Part shown: positions 8,891-17,927 of the stretch, piece by piece | Layout: every line of letters starts with the position of its first letter | Position numbering within the stretch: position 1 is the first letter of the stretch | Assembly (NCBI GenBank): GCA_900539595.1 | Contig: UQCQ01000002.1 | Location: forward strand, 94,293 to 158,292 | Source: an uncultured Mollicutes bacterium | GTDB lineage: Bacteria > Bacillota_I > Bacilli_A > RFN20 > CAG-826 | Length of the DNA stretch: 64,000 nucleotides | Direction: 5' to 3' | Made by a program: the position numbers and the translations under genes | The notes under the pieces: generated by a model | The model's input: the letters and a program-made list of their open reading frames with translations, nothing else | Database searches by the model: none | Told to the model about the DNA's origin: nothing

Positions 8891-9958
8891 TTATTTACGG
8901 CTGCCCATGCGGATGCGGGGGTCGACGATGCCATAGCTTAAGTCGATGATAAGAGTGGCAAATAATCCGATGGTCGTATAAATCGCCATATCGACCATGA
9001 CAACGGAATAGTCTCGGTTCGTGATACCATCGACGAATAGGCTACCGATGCCAGGGATGGCATAGATTTGTTCCAAGACCATCGAGCCTGATAAAATCGA
9101 AATAAATTCCCCAATGATCATCGGAACAATCGGAACCATCGAATTGCGGAGGGCGTGACGAACCACGGATTGACCGCGGGTCAAACCCTTCGTACGAGCA
9201 AGAAGCAAGAATTCGCTGCCCATGACTTCGGTAAGCTCGGCGCGAGTATAACGAGCAAACGAGCAGATGGAGCCAAAGCAAAGCGACATGACGGGAATAA
9301 TGTACCCCTTGATGGCAAGCAACGGATCGGCCGCCGCTTGAGAATCGCTAGGCCAACTCGAGGGGAAACCCGGGATTTTGCGGAACCATAGAAGTAAGAA
9401 TGAAATCAAAACAAAGCTTGGGACGGAAATGAAAATCATGATGACGGTCGAAATCAAACTATCGACCCACGTGTTCTTCTTCAGCGCAGCAAGAATGCCA
9501 AGCCCAATCCCAAGAGGAATCGAAATGAGCATCGAAATGATGTTAAGACGCATCGAATAAGGGAGGCGGGTCATAATGATCGAGACAACGTCTTGGTTAA
9601 AACCGATGCTCGAGGTGCTGGTTCCCCAATCCCAACGGGTCACGACATTCAAAAGCCATTGACCATAACGATGCAAAATCGGATAGGCGCCATAATAGTA
9701 ATTGCGACCATCCAAAACAACCGTCTTCAATTTCTCTCTGGCCTCAATGGTCATTTGGAAATAGTCTTTTTCGCTGACTTCATAATAAAAACCAAGTTCA
9801 ACTTGATGATTCCAAAAAGTAAATTGTTGGACGGCATCGTTTCCACTTGGTTCCAGTGGCAAGCACTGCAAAAGAATATAAGTAAGGGAAAGAATGATGA
9901 ACGCTGTCAAAAGAATGAACAGGATACGCTCTACAACGTATTTTACGGTATCTTTCAT
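8891..9958 (-). CDS. oppB: Oligopeptide ABC transporter permease OppB
   Basis: A 355-residue permease with a first transmembrane helix at the N-terminus (ILFILLTAFIILSLTYILLQ), an extracytoplasmic segment of about 90 residues, and the BPD_transp_1 core with the coupling loop YTRAELTEVMGSEFLLLART followed by the family pattern GLTRGQSVVRHALRNSMVP. It forms the peptide channel with OppC. It follows oppA after a 100-base gap containing a hairpin, and leads the BCDF-membrane-protein block. Confidence 0.93.
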   Translation of the reverse strand: MKDTVKYVVERILFILLTAFIILSLTYILLQCLPLEPSGNDAVQQFTFWNHQVELGFYYEVSEKDYFQMTIEAREKLKTVVLDGRNYYYGAYPILHRYGQWLLNVVTRWDWGTSTSSIGFNQDVVSIIMTRLPYSMRLNIISMLISIPLGIGLGILAALKKNTWVDSLISTVIMIFISVPSFVLISFLLLWFRKIPGFPSSWPSDSQAAADPLLAIKGYIIPVMSLCFGSICSFARYTRAELTEVMGSEFLLLARTKGLTRGQSVVRHALRNSMVPIVPMIIGEFISILSGSMVLEQIYAIPGIGSLFVDGITNRDYSVVMVDMAIYTTIGLFATLIIDLSYGIVDPRIRMGSRK

Positions 9959-10011
9959 GGACCTTCTTTCTCCGGGATTTTAACCCAGGCAATGAGCGGA
10001 TATAAACGGCA

Positions 10012-10044
10012 ATAGAGCCGCCCTTGAAAAAGGAACGGCTCTAT
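10012..10044 (-). terminator. Intergenic hairpin between oppA and oppB
   Basis: Perfect 9-base arms ATAGAGCCG (10012-10020) and CGGCTCTAT (10036-10044) with extra pairing inside the loop. It directly follows the oppA stop codon. There is no good U tract behind it, so it more likely stabilises or partly terminates the transcript, giving more binding protein than permease, than ends it fully. Confidence 0.55.
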
Positions 10045-10057
10045 CAGATTCGATGAT

Positions 10058-12868
10058 TTATTTCGAAATGGGATCCATTCCGAGGTTGGAGAGGTTCGCG
10101 TTAGCAACAATAATCATCGTCTTCGTGTTCTGACGGTTAGTTCCCGGATAGACCGTGTAAACCAAATAGAACTGAATCGTAATTTTGGTGATCGGGTTCG
10201 TCGCGGTGGCAAGTTGACGGCAATCGTCCATAACCGTGGCTAACGGCAACGTAATCTTAATAGCCGTGTTAACCGTAGAAAGGGTTGCAGCGCGGAAGTA
10301 GAAGCCGTTTTGGATCGTTCCAGCATCGTTTTGCGGGAAGATACCAGTATCGGAGATCGCGAAGGAGTATTTCGATTCGCCGAATTTGCCAAGTCCTGCT
10401 TCTTCGTCTTTTTCGTCATAGACCGCTTCAGAGGGGTAATCCATCAAGAAGAGGATTTCCTTTTCGGTGGCCTTGATGCCAGTACCGGTATCAACCTGGT
10501 TCGGGCCAAGGAAGCGTTGATTATCGGCTAAGGCCGAGGAGACACCATTACGGACAACGGTGAAGCCTTGAGAAGCGTTCCACAAAGCATCATATGCCCA
10601 GTGGGCTTCGCTGCCATCGCTGTTTACGCCATAGACAACCGGGCTAGCAGCAAGGTGATCGGTCGGACGGCCCCAGTTCAAGCAGAAGCCTTGGTTCAAG
10701 GCTTGGGTCGTGGAGCAAGTGGACATGAAGTTCAATGGGTCAAGGACGTTACCAGAGACCGCGCCTTCAGCGAAATCGAATTCGCCATGGTCCATGATCG
10801 TGTAGGTATCCGTATAGGAAGTTCCGCCGACCTTAAGCACGATTTCAAGGGTTAAGCCGATGTCTTTGCAAGCTTTGTTGAAAGCGTTGGCAACATCCGT
10901 TTGGATGTATTTGCCGAGGTTATCGATCGTGGATTGATAGCGATAGAAACCTTCGATTTGGATCGTATCGCCAGATTCGAATTGGCCAGAAGCGATGAGC
11001 TCTTCACCAGCTCTCTTGAAGAAGTTTTCAGCAACGGACTGCGAATAGCCGTATTCGTTTCCTGCAATCTTCTCAATATTCTCGATAAGGGCTTTTCCTG
11101 CATCGGATTCACGGTAAGAAACCGTTCCGGTCGGGTCGATCATATATGCGTTGGAGAGATAGCCAAGAGCGGCTTTGCGTCCAGCGGTCTTAGCAAGTTC
11201 CTGGCGGTTAACCGCGAAATAGAAACCGGAGAGGAAGTTTTTGTTGGACATGATGTCCTTAACACCACTCCATTTGCCAGTTCCCGTGTTCACGGCATTG
11301 GAATCAGCGTGAGGATAGACTTTGCCATCCGGACCGAAGAAATAATTCCATTCCCGTTTGGTGGTCGTGTTCAAATTGATCTTAATGATCGTGGACCCCT
11401 CGGTTTGGAGGACCTTATCGGGGTGCTCGGCACGATAGGCAGGCATATCCGTCTTCAAAGCAGAGATAGGAACGGTGCATTCATCGAGCTTGTTCTCTTT
11501 GAAGTCCTTCCAAGCATCTTCGTCGGCCGTGGCGGAGTTGCCGTAGACCTTTTCTACATAACCGTTGAAGGAATACTGATCCGCTTCGTAATAGGAGGTG
11601 TTCTTGGAATAGACCATTTCCTTGCCCTTTTCCCAAACGACCGGGGTATAAGCCCCAAAGCAAAGGAAGTTATCGAATTTGGAAGCGCCGGTGCTCATGA
11701 CGCCGAAGTTTTTGGCCCCATTGATATCATTCAAGAATTCTTGGGGGAGAGGCGAATAGAGCGAGGAGCTAAGAGCGGTACGAGCGCTGTTAACACCTTT
11801 AGGCTGGTTGAAACGGAAGTCAATCGCCGCATATCCTTCCGCTTCATTGGATGCCTTTTCATTTATTTTAATTCCAATTGGGTTACTCTTGTCTTGCCAG
11901 ACACTATACCATTTCGTCAAATCTGTGGTTTTGTTGGAAGAGTTATAAACGTAGTCATTGGCGCCATAGAAACCAGAGGCATCCGAGACGAGGTCGGAAT
12001 AACGGGACAATTTGTTGTCAAGCATCGCCTTGAACGGAACCAAATAGTCTTCGGCCTTGACCGCACGTCCTTCGTATTTGGGGTTGTTGGCCCATTTCGA
12101 TCCCGGAACGGTGTTGTATTTGTAGTTGCCGCCAACGTGGACATAAACACGCCAAAAGGAAGATGTAACATCGTTACCAGGATTGGGGGTCTCCGTGTAA
12201 TCGACAATCTTGTCTTTGTCCGCGCCGGTGCCATAAATCGGGGTGAGCATCGTCGGAGCATCGTCGCGAGAAAGGGAGCCAACCCACTTATAACCTGCTT
12301 GGCTCGCGCCATCCATTTCAACGCCAAAATAGCTCGAAGAAATCATGGAGTGGCGTTCGGAAACGTCCGAACCCGTCGCCGTCCAACCATTAAAGGTGCC
12401 AGAGTCCACGGAGGTATAGGTGTGGAAATAGCTGCGATATTCCGCACGCGGTTCCACCAACGTTCCGTTATACATCATCTCACCATCCATCTTTCCTTCA
12501 TGGACGCCGAAACCATAGTTCGTAATGTACTTCGTGGATTTCGGAGTGACACGTTGAGAGAACGCCTCGGAGGAGGAGTCATCGTATAGCGGGATGCCGC
12601 CTTGGAAATTCATGACGGCGTATTCTTCTAACGCCGCGGTGATTTTGCTCTTTTCTTTCCAATCGAGCTGAGAAAAATCCGTCGAACCGGTGTAAGCATT
12701 CGCATCGGTGATGATTTCAAGCCCGTCTTCATCGTATTTGCCACTAGAATCGTCGGAGCTGGATTGATTTGGCTTCGTGTTTCCACCGCCGCCATTGCAA
12801 GAAGCAAGGACGAGGGTTGCCGAAGCGATCATAATTCCAAGGAATCCGACCGTTTTTTTGTTTTTCAT
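10058..12868 (-). CDS. oppA: Oligopeptide-binding lipoprotein OppA (SBP_bac_5), oversized
   Basis: A 936-residue substrate-binding protein, against about 540-600 for ordinary OppA. The N-terminus is a lipoprotein signal: MKNKK, a hydrophobic stretch, then the lipobox LASC with Cys at about 24, followed by GGGG and a Ser/Asp linker. The body shows the family pattern of long mixed alpha/beta segments, including the typical FYFAVNRQELA region where a peptide-binding protein has its hinge. I chose 12868 as the start because GGAAC/AAAGGA lies upstream and the signal peptide begins there; a longer reading frame to 12931 would put charged residues in front. First gene of the opp operon, and the receptor for peptides captured outside the cell. 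Confidence 0.88.
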   Translation of the reverse strand: MKNKKTVGFLGIMIASATLVLASCNGGGGNTKPNQSSSDDSSGKYDEDGLEIITDANAYTGSTDFSQLDWKEKSKITAALEEYAVMNFQGGIPLYDDSSSEAFSQRVTPKSTKYITNYGFGVHEGKMDGEMMYNGTLVEPRAEYRSYFHTYTSVDSGTFNGWTATGSDVSERHSMISSSYFGVEMDGASQAGYKWVGSLSRDDAPTMLTPIYGTGADKDKIVDYTETPNPGNDVTSSFWRVYVHVGGNYKYNTVPGSKWANNPKYEGRAVKAEDYLVPFKAMLDNKLSRYSDLVSDASGFYGANDYVYNSSNKTTDLTKWYSVWQDKSNPIGIKINEKASNEAEGYAAIDFRFNQPKGVNSARTALSSSLYSPLPQEFLNDINGAKNFGVMSTGASKFDNFLCFGAYTPVVWEKGKEMVYSKNTSYYEADQYSFNGYVEKVYGNSATADEDAWKDFKENKLDECTVPISALKTDMPAYRAEHPDKVLQTEGSTIIKINLNTTTKREWNYFFGPDGKVYPHADSNAVNTGTGKWSGVKDIMSNKNFLSGFYFAVNRQELAKTAGRKAALGYLSNAYMIDPTGTVSYRESDAGKALIENIEKIAGNEYGYSQSVAENFFKRAGEELIASGQFESGDTIQIEGFYRYQSTIDNLGKYIQTDVANAFNKACKDIGLTLEIVLKVGGTSYTDTYTIMDHGEFDFAEGAVSGNVLDPLNFMSTCSTTQALNQGFCLNWGRPTDHLAASPVVYGVNSDGSEAHWAYDALWNASQGFTVVRNGVSSALADNQRFLGPNQVDTGTGIKATEKEILFLMDYPSEAVYDEKDEEAGLGKFGESKYSFAISDTGIFPQNDAGTIQNGFYFRAATLSTVNTAIKITLPLATVMDDCRQLATATNPITKITIQFYLVYTVYPGTNRQNTKTMIIVANANLSNLGMDPISK

Positions 12869-13008
12869 AGGCTTTGTTCCTTTCTTAAATATCAATATGC
12901 GCACGTAAGCGCGAGGGCGCAAACGTATCAATAGTTAACAACAGAGCGAAAAATTTGCAATGATTATTTTCACGAATTTCTAGTAAATCGGCCGTATTTT
13001 ATCCATTG

Positions 13009-13410
13009 TCAATGAATCGAGGTCTCGACCAAGACCAAAAAGAGGATAGCGAGCATCAAAAATACACCGGCCAAGGAAAGGTATGTCCAAAAAGGAAAGG
13101 GGTTCTTTCGCCGCTTTTCCATCTGGGCTTTTTCATAGTCGCCGGCGTTGGCGTATTTGGGCTCATCATGGTGAGTCCATTGGTCCAAAAAACGTGACAT
13201 CCCGTAATGAAAAACGTCAAAGGTTCCTCGGCGATGAATCCATACTAGCCCTGGCCAAGCAGCTTCCAAAGCAAAGCAAACAAAAAAGGCGTCGCAATAC
13301 CCGGAAAATCCATAATCCTTCCTTAGAAAAAAGACCAAACAAAAAGCTAAAATGGCTACGCCAAGTCCGATTCCATAATGAGTGAAGATTTTCTTTGCCT
13401 TGGGATTCAT
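13009..13410 (-). CDS. Small membrane protein, DUF3899-like
   Basis: A 133-residue protein with three hydrophobic segments: two near the N-terminus flanking a short loop and one at the C-terminus (YLSLAGVFLMLAILFLVLV). The middle has GTFDVFHYGMSRF, the kind of GxFD-xxxY pattern that I associate with DUF3899 membrane proteins of Bacilli and mollicutes; this is a memory match, not an alignment. It stands about 140 bases upstream of oppA on the same strand but has its own downstream gap. No ribosome site is obvious before its ATG. Confidence 0.55.
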   Translation of the reverse strand: MNPKAKKIFTHYGIGLGVAILAFCLVFFLRKDYGFSGYCDAFFVCFALEAAWPGLVWIHRRGTFDVFHYGMSRFLDQWTHHDEPKYANAGDYEKAQMEKRRKNPFPFWTYLSLAGVFLMLAILFLVLVETSIH

Positions 13411-13511
13411 GCTAGGAATTGTAGGGGCAAGAAAACGAAATGCAAGGGGGGCATCTATGCGTTTACGACCTTTTTGTCATTTTAAAGCAAAGTCCCTGCA
13501 AGCGATTTTCC

Positions 13512-13539
13512 TTGCAATTTTTTCTTCTTCCTTTATCGT
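13512..13539 (+). promoter_or_regulatory. Candidate promoter of the M6 protease gene
   Basis: TTGCAA (13512-13517), a 16-base T-rich spacer and TATCGT (13534-13539). The predicted start of transcription is about 35 bases before the ATG at 13582. A moderate match to a sigma-A promoter. Confidence 0.4.
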
Positions 13540-13581
13540 ATGCAAGCGTATCGCGCGAATTATGGAAAGGAGAAATCCATC

Positions 13582-15732
13582 ATGCAGAAAAGATATCTTG
13601 CCGTCTTCGCGTTAGCGGCACTCTCGCTTGTATCTCTAGTTGGTTGTGGAGAAGGAAGAGGGGACACCCCGACTTCTTCGACAACCGACGAAACCACCTC
13701 TTCCACCTCTTCTAGTGGACCGGCCGCTACCAAAAACCCCGTTACCACATTGGAAAATTCCTCCATTCGTGCTGGAATGACCTTTTTGGACGCGGGTAGA
13801 CCCAACACCATTTACGTGGATCCTAGTCGCAACATCAACATCAATTTTGGCGATGGCGGAAGTTTTACGCTTACTGCAACCGACGGAACGATTTATGAAG
13901 CCGACGAACCCTTGCCCGCCGGAAAATATGAAGTCAAAGGAAAGTTCAACGTCGGCGGCGGACGCATGAAGAGCAACAATTTTGAATTCAGCGTCACCGA
14001 GGGAACAGTTGCCACGGATAAAGGCGTCAATAAATCCGTAACCAAGGAAAGCCTGTCGCCCTATAAATTCATGAATTATCCAGGCATGGACACCCTAGGC
14101 CGCGTCAATACTCCGAGTGGATGCATGCCTTCCTTTGGGGATTCCAAAGTTCTAGTTATTCCTGTCGAATTCAAAAACACCAGCTTTGGCACCGTGAATA
14201 TCTCCGGCACGAACATCGATAAGTCTCAGGCCACCGCCGGCAGAGAAACTGCCAGAGAAATGCTTCGGGAAGCTTTCTTTGCGGAAAACGACAAAACCCA
14301 AGATGGCAAAATCCCCGACACCACTCCTTGGGAATCTCTCCATTCTTATTACAAAAAGGCCTCGTTCGGCCAATTGAATATCACCGGCGCCGTAACCCCC
14401 GTTTACGAATACGGCAAAGGGGACGGTTCTTCTACCGACCCCTTCAAAACGTCCTATTCGGATTCCTTTGCAGGAGTTCTCGCGCAAGAAGCCGTTCAGT
14501 ATTTCACGACCAATAAGACCGTGATTGATGGCAAACCCTTCGATCCGAAAGATTACGATGCGGACGGAGACGGATTCATTGATGGCGTCGAAATGGTCTA
14601 CGTCACCGACAACCTCACTCCACAAGGGGAAAATGACAACAGCATTTGGTGGAACTACACAACCTCCACGAATGCCTCCCCGAACAAAAACTCCCCCTCG
14701 GTGGCACGCGTTTTCTTCTCCCGTTGGGATTATTTGATCAATTCCTATTACAGCGACCACACCTATGACGCCTATGGAACCCGCGTGGACGGGAAGAGTG
14801 TCGATGCTCACACCATCGTCCACGAAACCGGCCACATGATGGGCGCCCCGGACTACTACTCTTACGACAAGAAAGAGGGTCCCGCTGGCTGCGTCGACAT
14901 GATGGACAACAACGTCGGCGACCATAACGCTTACACCAAAATGGCGTTTGGTTGGGTCGCTCCCTGGGTCGTCGATTATTCCTCCGATGATTTCGAAATC
15001 ACCCTTCCTTCCTATACCGAAACGGGGAACTTCCTCATCGTTCCGGCGGAAGGGAAGCCATGGAACGGCACACCCTGGGATGAATATGTTCTCATCGAAT
15101 ATTACACCCCGACTGGCGTTAACGAAGAAGATAGCGCCGGCTATGCCGAATGGCAGGTCGCTTCCGCTAACGGCGGGGCCATGTATGGACATGGCGGAAC
15201 CTATCGCCGCCCGGGACTTCAAATGTTCCACGTCGATAGCCGCGCTTCTTCCAAACAAGGCACCAGTGCCGCTGACGCTAAAGCCAACTACACGGATACT
15301 CCGAAGGCTTACGACACCACCACTTCGACTTCCTATGAGTCGAGTGCCAACCGCGTTCACACGAACACCCCGACCGCCAATGGTCGCGCTTCTAAAGACG
15401 GCGTCACGGGCGAATTGACCCCGAACCGTGAACTTCACGCCATCTACCCGAGCTCCGAGAACGGCTTGGATTCCCCTTCCTACTACAGCACTTTTGGCTG
15501 CATGTCCAACCTCTTTGGATTGAAATCCTATTTCGAAGCAGGCGGCGAATCCTACGGCGACCAGCCCGACACCAAATACGGCAACGACTTCTATTCGCCA
15601 TCCCGTAACCAAAATTACTTCCCCAACAAGAAGAATTTCGATAACGGCAAGCCGTTCCCCTGGTCCATCGAAATCACCGCTCAAACGGATGATTCGGTCA
15701 CTCTCCACTTCGTCAACAACAATGCAATCTAA
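13582..15732 (+). CDS. M6-like metalloprotease lipoprotein
   Basis: A 716-residue surface protease. The signal peptide ends in the lipobox LVGC (Cys near 22), then a Thr/Ser-rich linker. The zinc site is HETGHMMGAPDYY (residues 414-426): HExxH with a downstream Gly and an Asp third ligand, the M6 (immune inhibitor A-like) pattern; the following DMMDNNVGDHNAYTKMAFGW is the conserved Met-turn and tail of that family. Residues 326-337 (DADGDGFIDGVE) read as a calcium-binding loop. It would cleave host or dietary proteins at the cell surface, feeding the Opp importer next door (inference). Start chosen for GGAAAGGAG at 13564-13572; an upstream ATG lacks one. Confidence 0.85.
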   Translation: MQKRYLAVFALAALSLVSLVGCGEGRGDTPTSSTTDETTSSTSSSGPAATKNPVTTLENSSIRAGMTFLDAGRPNTIYVDPSRNININFGDGGSFTLTATDGTIYEADEPLPAGKYEVKGKFNVGGGRMKSNNFEFSVTEGTVATDKGVNKSVTKESLSPYKFMNYPGMDTLGRVNTPSGCMPSFGDSKVLVIPVEFKNTSFGTVNISGTNIDKSQATAGRETAREMLREAFFAENDKTQDGKIPDTTPWESLHSYYKKASFGQLNITGAVTPVYEYGKGDGSSTDPFKTSYSDSFAGVLAQEAVQYFTTNKTVIDGKPFDPKDYDADGDGFIDGVEMVYVTDNLTPQGENDNSIWWNYTTSTNASPNKNSPSVARVFFSRWDYLINSYYSDHTYDAYGTRVDGKSVDAHTIVHETGHMMGAPDYYSYDKKEGPAGCVDMMDNNVGDHNAYTKMAFGWVAPWVVDYSSDDFEITLPSYTETGNFLIVPAEGKPWNGTPWDEYVLIEYYTPTGVNEEDSAGYAEWQVASANGGAMYGHGGTYRRPGLQMFHVDSRASSKQGTSAADAKANYTDTPKAYDTTTSTSYESSANRVHTNTPTANGRASKDGVTGELTPNRELHAIYPSSENGLDSPSYYSTFGCMSNLFGLKSYFEAGGESYGDQPDTKYGNDFYSPSRNQNYFPNKKNFDNGKPFPWSIEITAQTDDSVTLHFVNNNAI

Positions 15733-15749
15733 TTGACGATTAGTCTCTA

Positions 15750-15790
15750 AAATCCCCTCGTTGGAATCAAAATCGAGGGGATTTTTATTT
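15750..15790 (+). terminator. Terminator of the M6 protease gene
   Basis: Eleven-base arms AAATCCCCTCG (15750-15760) and CGAGGGGATTT (15774-15784) with a run of T behind. A strong intrinsic terminator 18 bases after the stop. Confidence 0.9.
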
Positions 15791-15812
15791 TCCGTCAACG
15801 AAAAGCAAGATT

Positions 15813-15842
15813 TTGCTTGCCTTTTTTTATTTGCCTTGTAAT
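15813..15842 (+). promoter_or_regulatory. Candidate promoter upstream of the 637-aa lipoprotein
   Basis: TTGCTT (15813-15818), 18 bases, TGTAAT (15837-15842). The transcript would start about 65 bases before the ATG, leaving a leader that contains a terminator-like hairpin. Confidence 0.45.
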
Positions 15843-15852
15843 GTATCGAAGC

Positions 15853-15878
15853 AACTTCTTTTAAGAAGTTCTTTTTTT
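15853..15878 (+). terminator. Terminator-like hairpin in the leader of the 637-aa lipoprotein (possible attenuator)
   Basis: Arms AACTTCTT (15853-15860) and AAGAAGTT (15863-15870) followed by seven T (15872-15878). It lies after the candidate promoter and before the ribosome site of the gene at 15913, so transcription must read through it. It could be a regulated attenuator, or a second promoter (TATACC at about 15886) may start behind it. Confidence 0.45.
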
Positions 15879-15912
15879 GGGACTATACCCCCAATAGAAC
15901 GAAAGGAAAGTT

Positions 15913-17826
15913 ATGAAGAACAAATCACCCTTACGCATTCTCTCCGCCGTCGCCCTCTTGGCCTTTGGCGGCATCGGCGTGGTGGCCTGCAATAGTGGCG
16001 TCACGGGCGAACCCCCAGAAACCACAATCGAAGACACCCGCGCCTACAACATCTGGTTCGACGACGAGCTGTCCGCAAATTCGACCAACGTCGAAATCCA
16101 AAAAGGATCCCGCTTCTTGCTTTGGCAGCATATTTCTGTCCCCGATGGAACCTATGAGCTCGAAGCCAGAACAGAAAACATCAAAATCGATAAGCACGTT
16201 ATCCAAGCCCTCGATTATGGCGATTTCCGCGTCGTCATCCACGCGGTTGGGTCTAACGGCAAGAAATTGACCCGTTCAATCAGCGGTAAAGTCATCTCCG
16301 AAGAAAAAGCTCAATTCAACGAATACTGGAAAACCATGCAGGAAACGAACCGTTATCGCGTTTCCAGCGAACTCTCCAACACGGTCGTCCACCTTGGGGA
16401 TGAGGCCTATGAATATCTCGCCGGCACCAATTCCAAAACCGGAAGCGACGTCTATGGCGGTGCCGTCTACGACAAGGCCACCAGCCACTGGTACTCCTAT
16501 AGTTACGATTCCGCTAAACCCTCGGCACTAGAAATCGATCCGGGATATGGCCTATCCATCACCGATTTCAAGACCCAATCTGGTCTTGCAGGCGTTAAAA
16601 CCTTCAACTGGGTGGAAGTCATGGATGCTAATGGAGCTGGAACGGGCAAGTTCTTCCTCCAAGACGATGTAACCGAAGAAAACGGATATCTCTACTCCAA
16701 CGTGGTCGATCCGCTATATATCAACATGTTCTCCGATATCTTCGGCAACTGGATTTCCTTAGTTCGTAGCGAAGACATCGCCGCCAGAGGCATGATTGCT
16801 TCTTTGGAAGGGGATGGCATCAAACTTGTTCCCGCCAAGAGCGAAACCGAAGCGATCGAATCTTTCGAAAAGGAAGACCTCGCTTCTTATGTGACCGAAA
16901 TCGGCGAAACGGCGAATGCCGCCGTTGAAGCTTGGGCGGCCAAACCCACCTATCCGAAGCAAGTTAACACGAATCTACTTGGAGAAGCCTTTGCTCAAAT
17001 CGAAGCTGAAAAGAACTATACGATTACCACTCGAGGCCTCTGGGTGAATCCGAATACGGGTTACGCCACCACGGCTCCAGAAAAAAGCGATGGAACCTTC
17101 GAGCCCTTTTCCTCCACCACGATGGTCGATGGCGATATGAAGGTCAATATTGTCGGTTTATCAAGTGCCAATCAAATCAATTTTATTAATATGTCTGGTT
17201 TGGACGACGCTTATTTTGGCGGAGCCTACACGATTCCCGAAACCGGAAGTGTCACCGCCACTTATATCAAAGACGGCAAGCTGCACATGGCAACTGGCAC
17301 GATTAGCGAAGATAACGTCATCACCTACGAAGCCCCGAAAACGGGAAGCGACCTCGCTTCGCTTTGGGGACACGCCGGCACCGCGGAGGAGCCAAAAGGC
17401 TACACAATTGTCAGCGAAGGGATTCAAAACCTCTTGCCGCTCGTCTCGTTCTCTGGTTCTTCCAATTCTTCTAGCGGTACGACCTTTGACTTCAATACTT
17501 GCGGTGATGATTTGAATGCCGATGCCAAGCAAAACCTCTCCCTCGTTTCCTGGTCCGATGGCCAAAAATTCGGTGGTATCAAGGCTTCCATTTATTTCCA
17601 AGAAAGCGATTATCTCGCTCTCAACATGTCGGAAATCTTCGCCTACCTCTTTGGAGCGGCCGGCAACGAATTCTACATCACCTCGTACTTCTTGCTCGAC
17701 AGCGATTCCATCACCCTCATGGAAATTCTTCCCTATTCCAAGGACGGCTATTACGTCATGGAAACGGTCTGGAGCAATATCGGATCCACGATCATCGATA
17801 ACGCTTCGCAAGCCTTGTTGAAGTAA
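15913..17826 (+). CDS. Lipoprotein of unknown function, 637 aa
   Basis: Signal peptide with lipobox VVAC (Cys near residue 26). I do not recognise a domain. The body is beta-rich with many Tyr, Thr and Gly, and has the look of the surface lipoproteins around it: a short Ig-like first part (residues ~35-125) and repeated YxY/GYY patterns. Ribosome site AAAGGAAAG. It is flanked by its own promoter candidate and terminator, so it is probably monocistronic. Likely an extracellular binding or sensing protein (inference from location only). Confidence 0.75.
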   Translation: MKNKSPLRILSAVALLAFGGIGVVACNSGVTGEPPETTIEDTRAYNIWFDDELSANSTNVEIQKGSRFLLWQHISVPDGTYELEARTENIKIDKHVIQALDYGDFRVVIHAVGSNGKKLTRSISGKVISEEKAQFNEYWKTMQETNRYRVSSELSNTVVHLGDEAYEYLAGTNSKTGSDVYGGAVYDKATSHWYSYSYDSAKPSALEIDPGYGLSITDFKTQSGLAGVKTFNWVEVMDANGAGTGKFFLQDDVTEENGYLYSNVVDPLYINMFSDIFGNWISLVRSEDIAARGMIASLEGDGIKLVPAKSETEAIESFEKEDLASYVTEIGETANAAVEAWAAKPTYPKQVNTNLLGEAFAQIEAEKNYTITTRGLWVNPNTGYATTAPEKSDGTFEPFSSTTMVDGDMKVNIVGLSSANQINFINMSGLDDAYFGGAYTIPETGSVTATYIKDGKLHMATGTISEDNVITYEAPKTGSDLASLWGHAGTAEEPKGYTIVSEGIQNLLPLVSFSGSSNSSSGTTFDFNTCGDDLNADAKQNLSLVSWSDGQKFGGIKASIYFQESDYLALNMSEIFAYLFGAAGNEFYITSYFLLDSDSITLMEILPYSKDGYYVMETVWSNIGSTIIDNASQALLK

Positions 17827-17844
17827 TCATCACAATACGAAAGA

Positions 17845-17873
17845 CGCGGAGAAATCCGCGCCTTTTCTTTTTG
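17845..17873 (+). terminator. Terminator of the 637-aa lipoprotein
   Basis: Stem CGCGGA (17845-17850) with TCCGCG (17855-17860), loop GAAA, followed by a T-rich tract. A classic tetraloop intrinsic terminator. Confidence 0.85.
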
Positions 17874-17927
17874 TCGTATTCTTTGCTATATACAAAAAGC
17901 CCCAGAGAAATCCCTGAGGCGAATCGA

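Noticed and set aside
10901..12589. Long plus-strand frame opposite oppA
   Set aside because: It is the shadow of the real OppA gene; composition follows oppA codon usage and no start signal exists.
14152..15798. Long minus-strand frame opposite the M6 protease
   Set aside because: Shadow of a high-GC third-position gene; the forward frame has the signal peptide and HETGH site.
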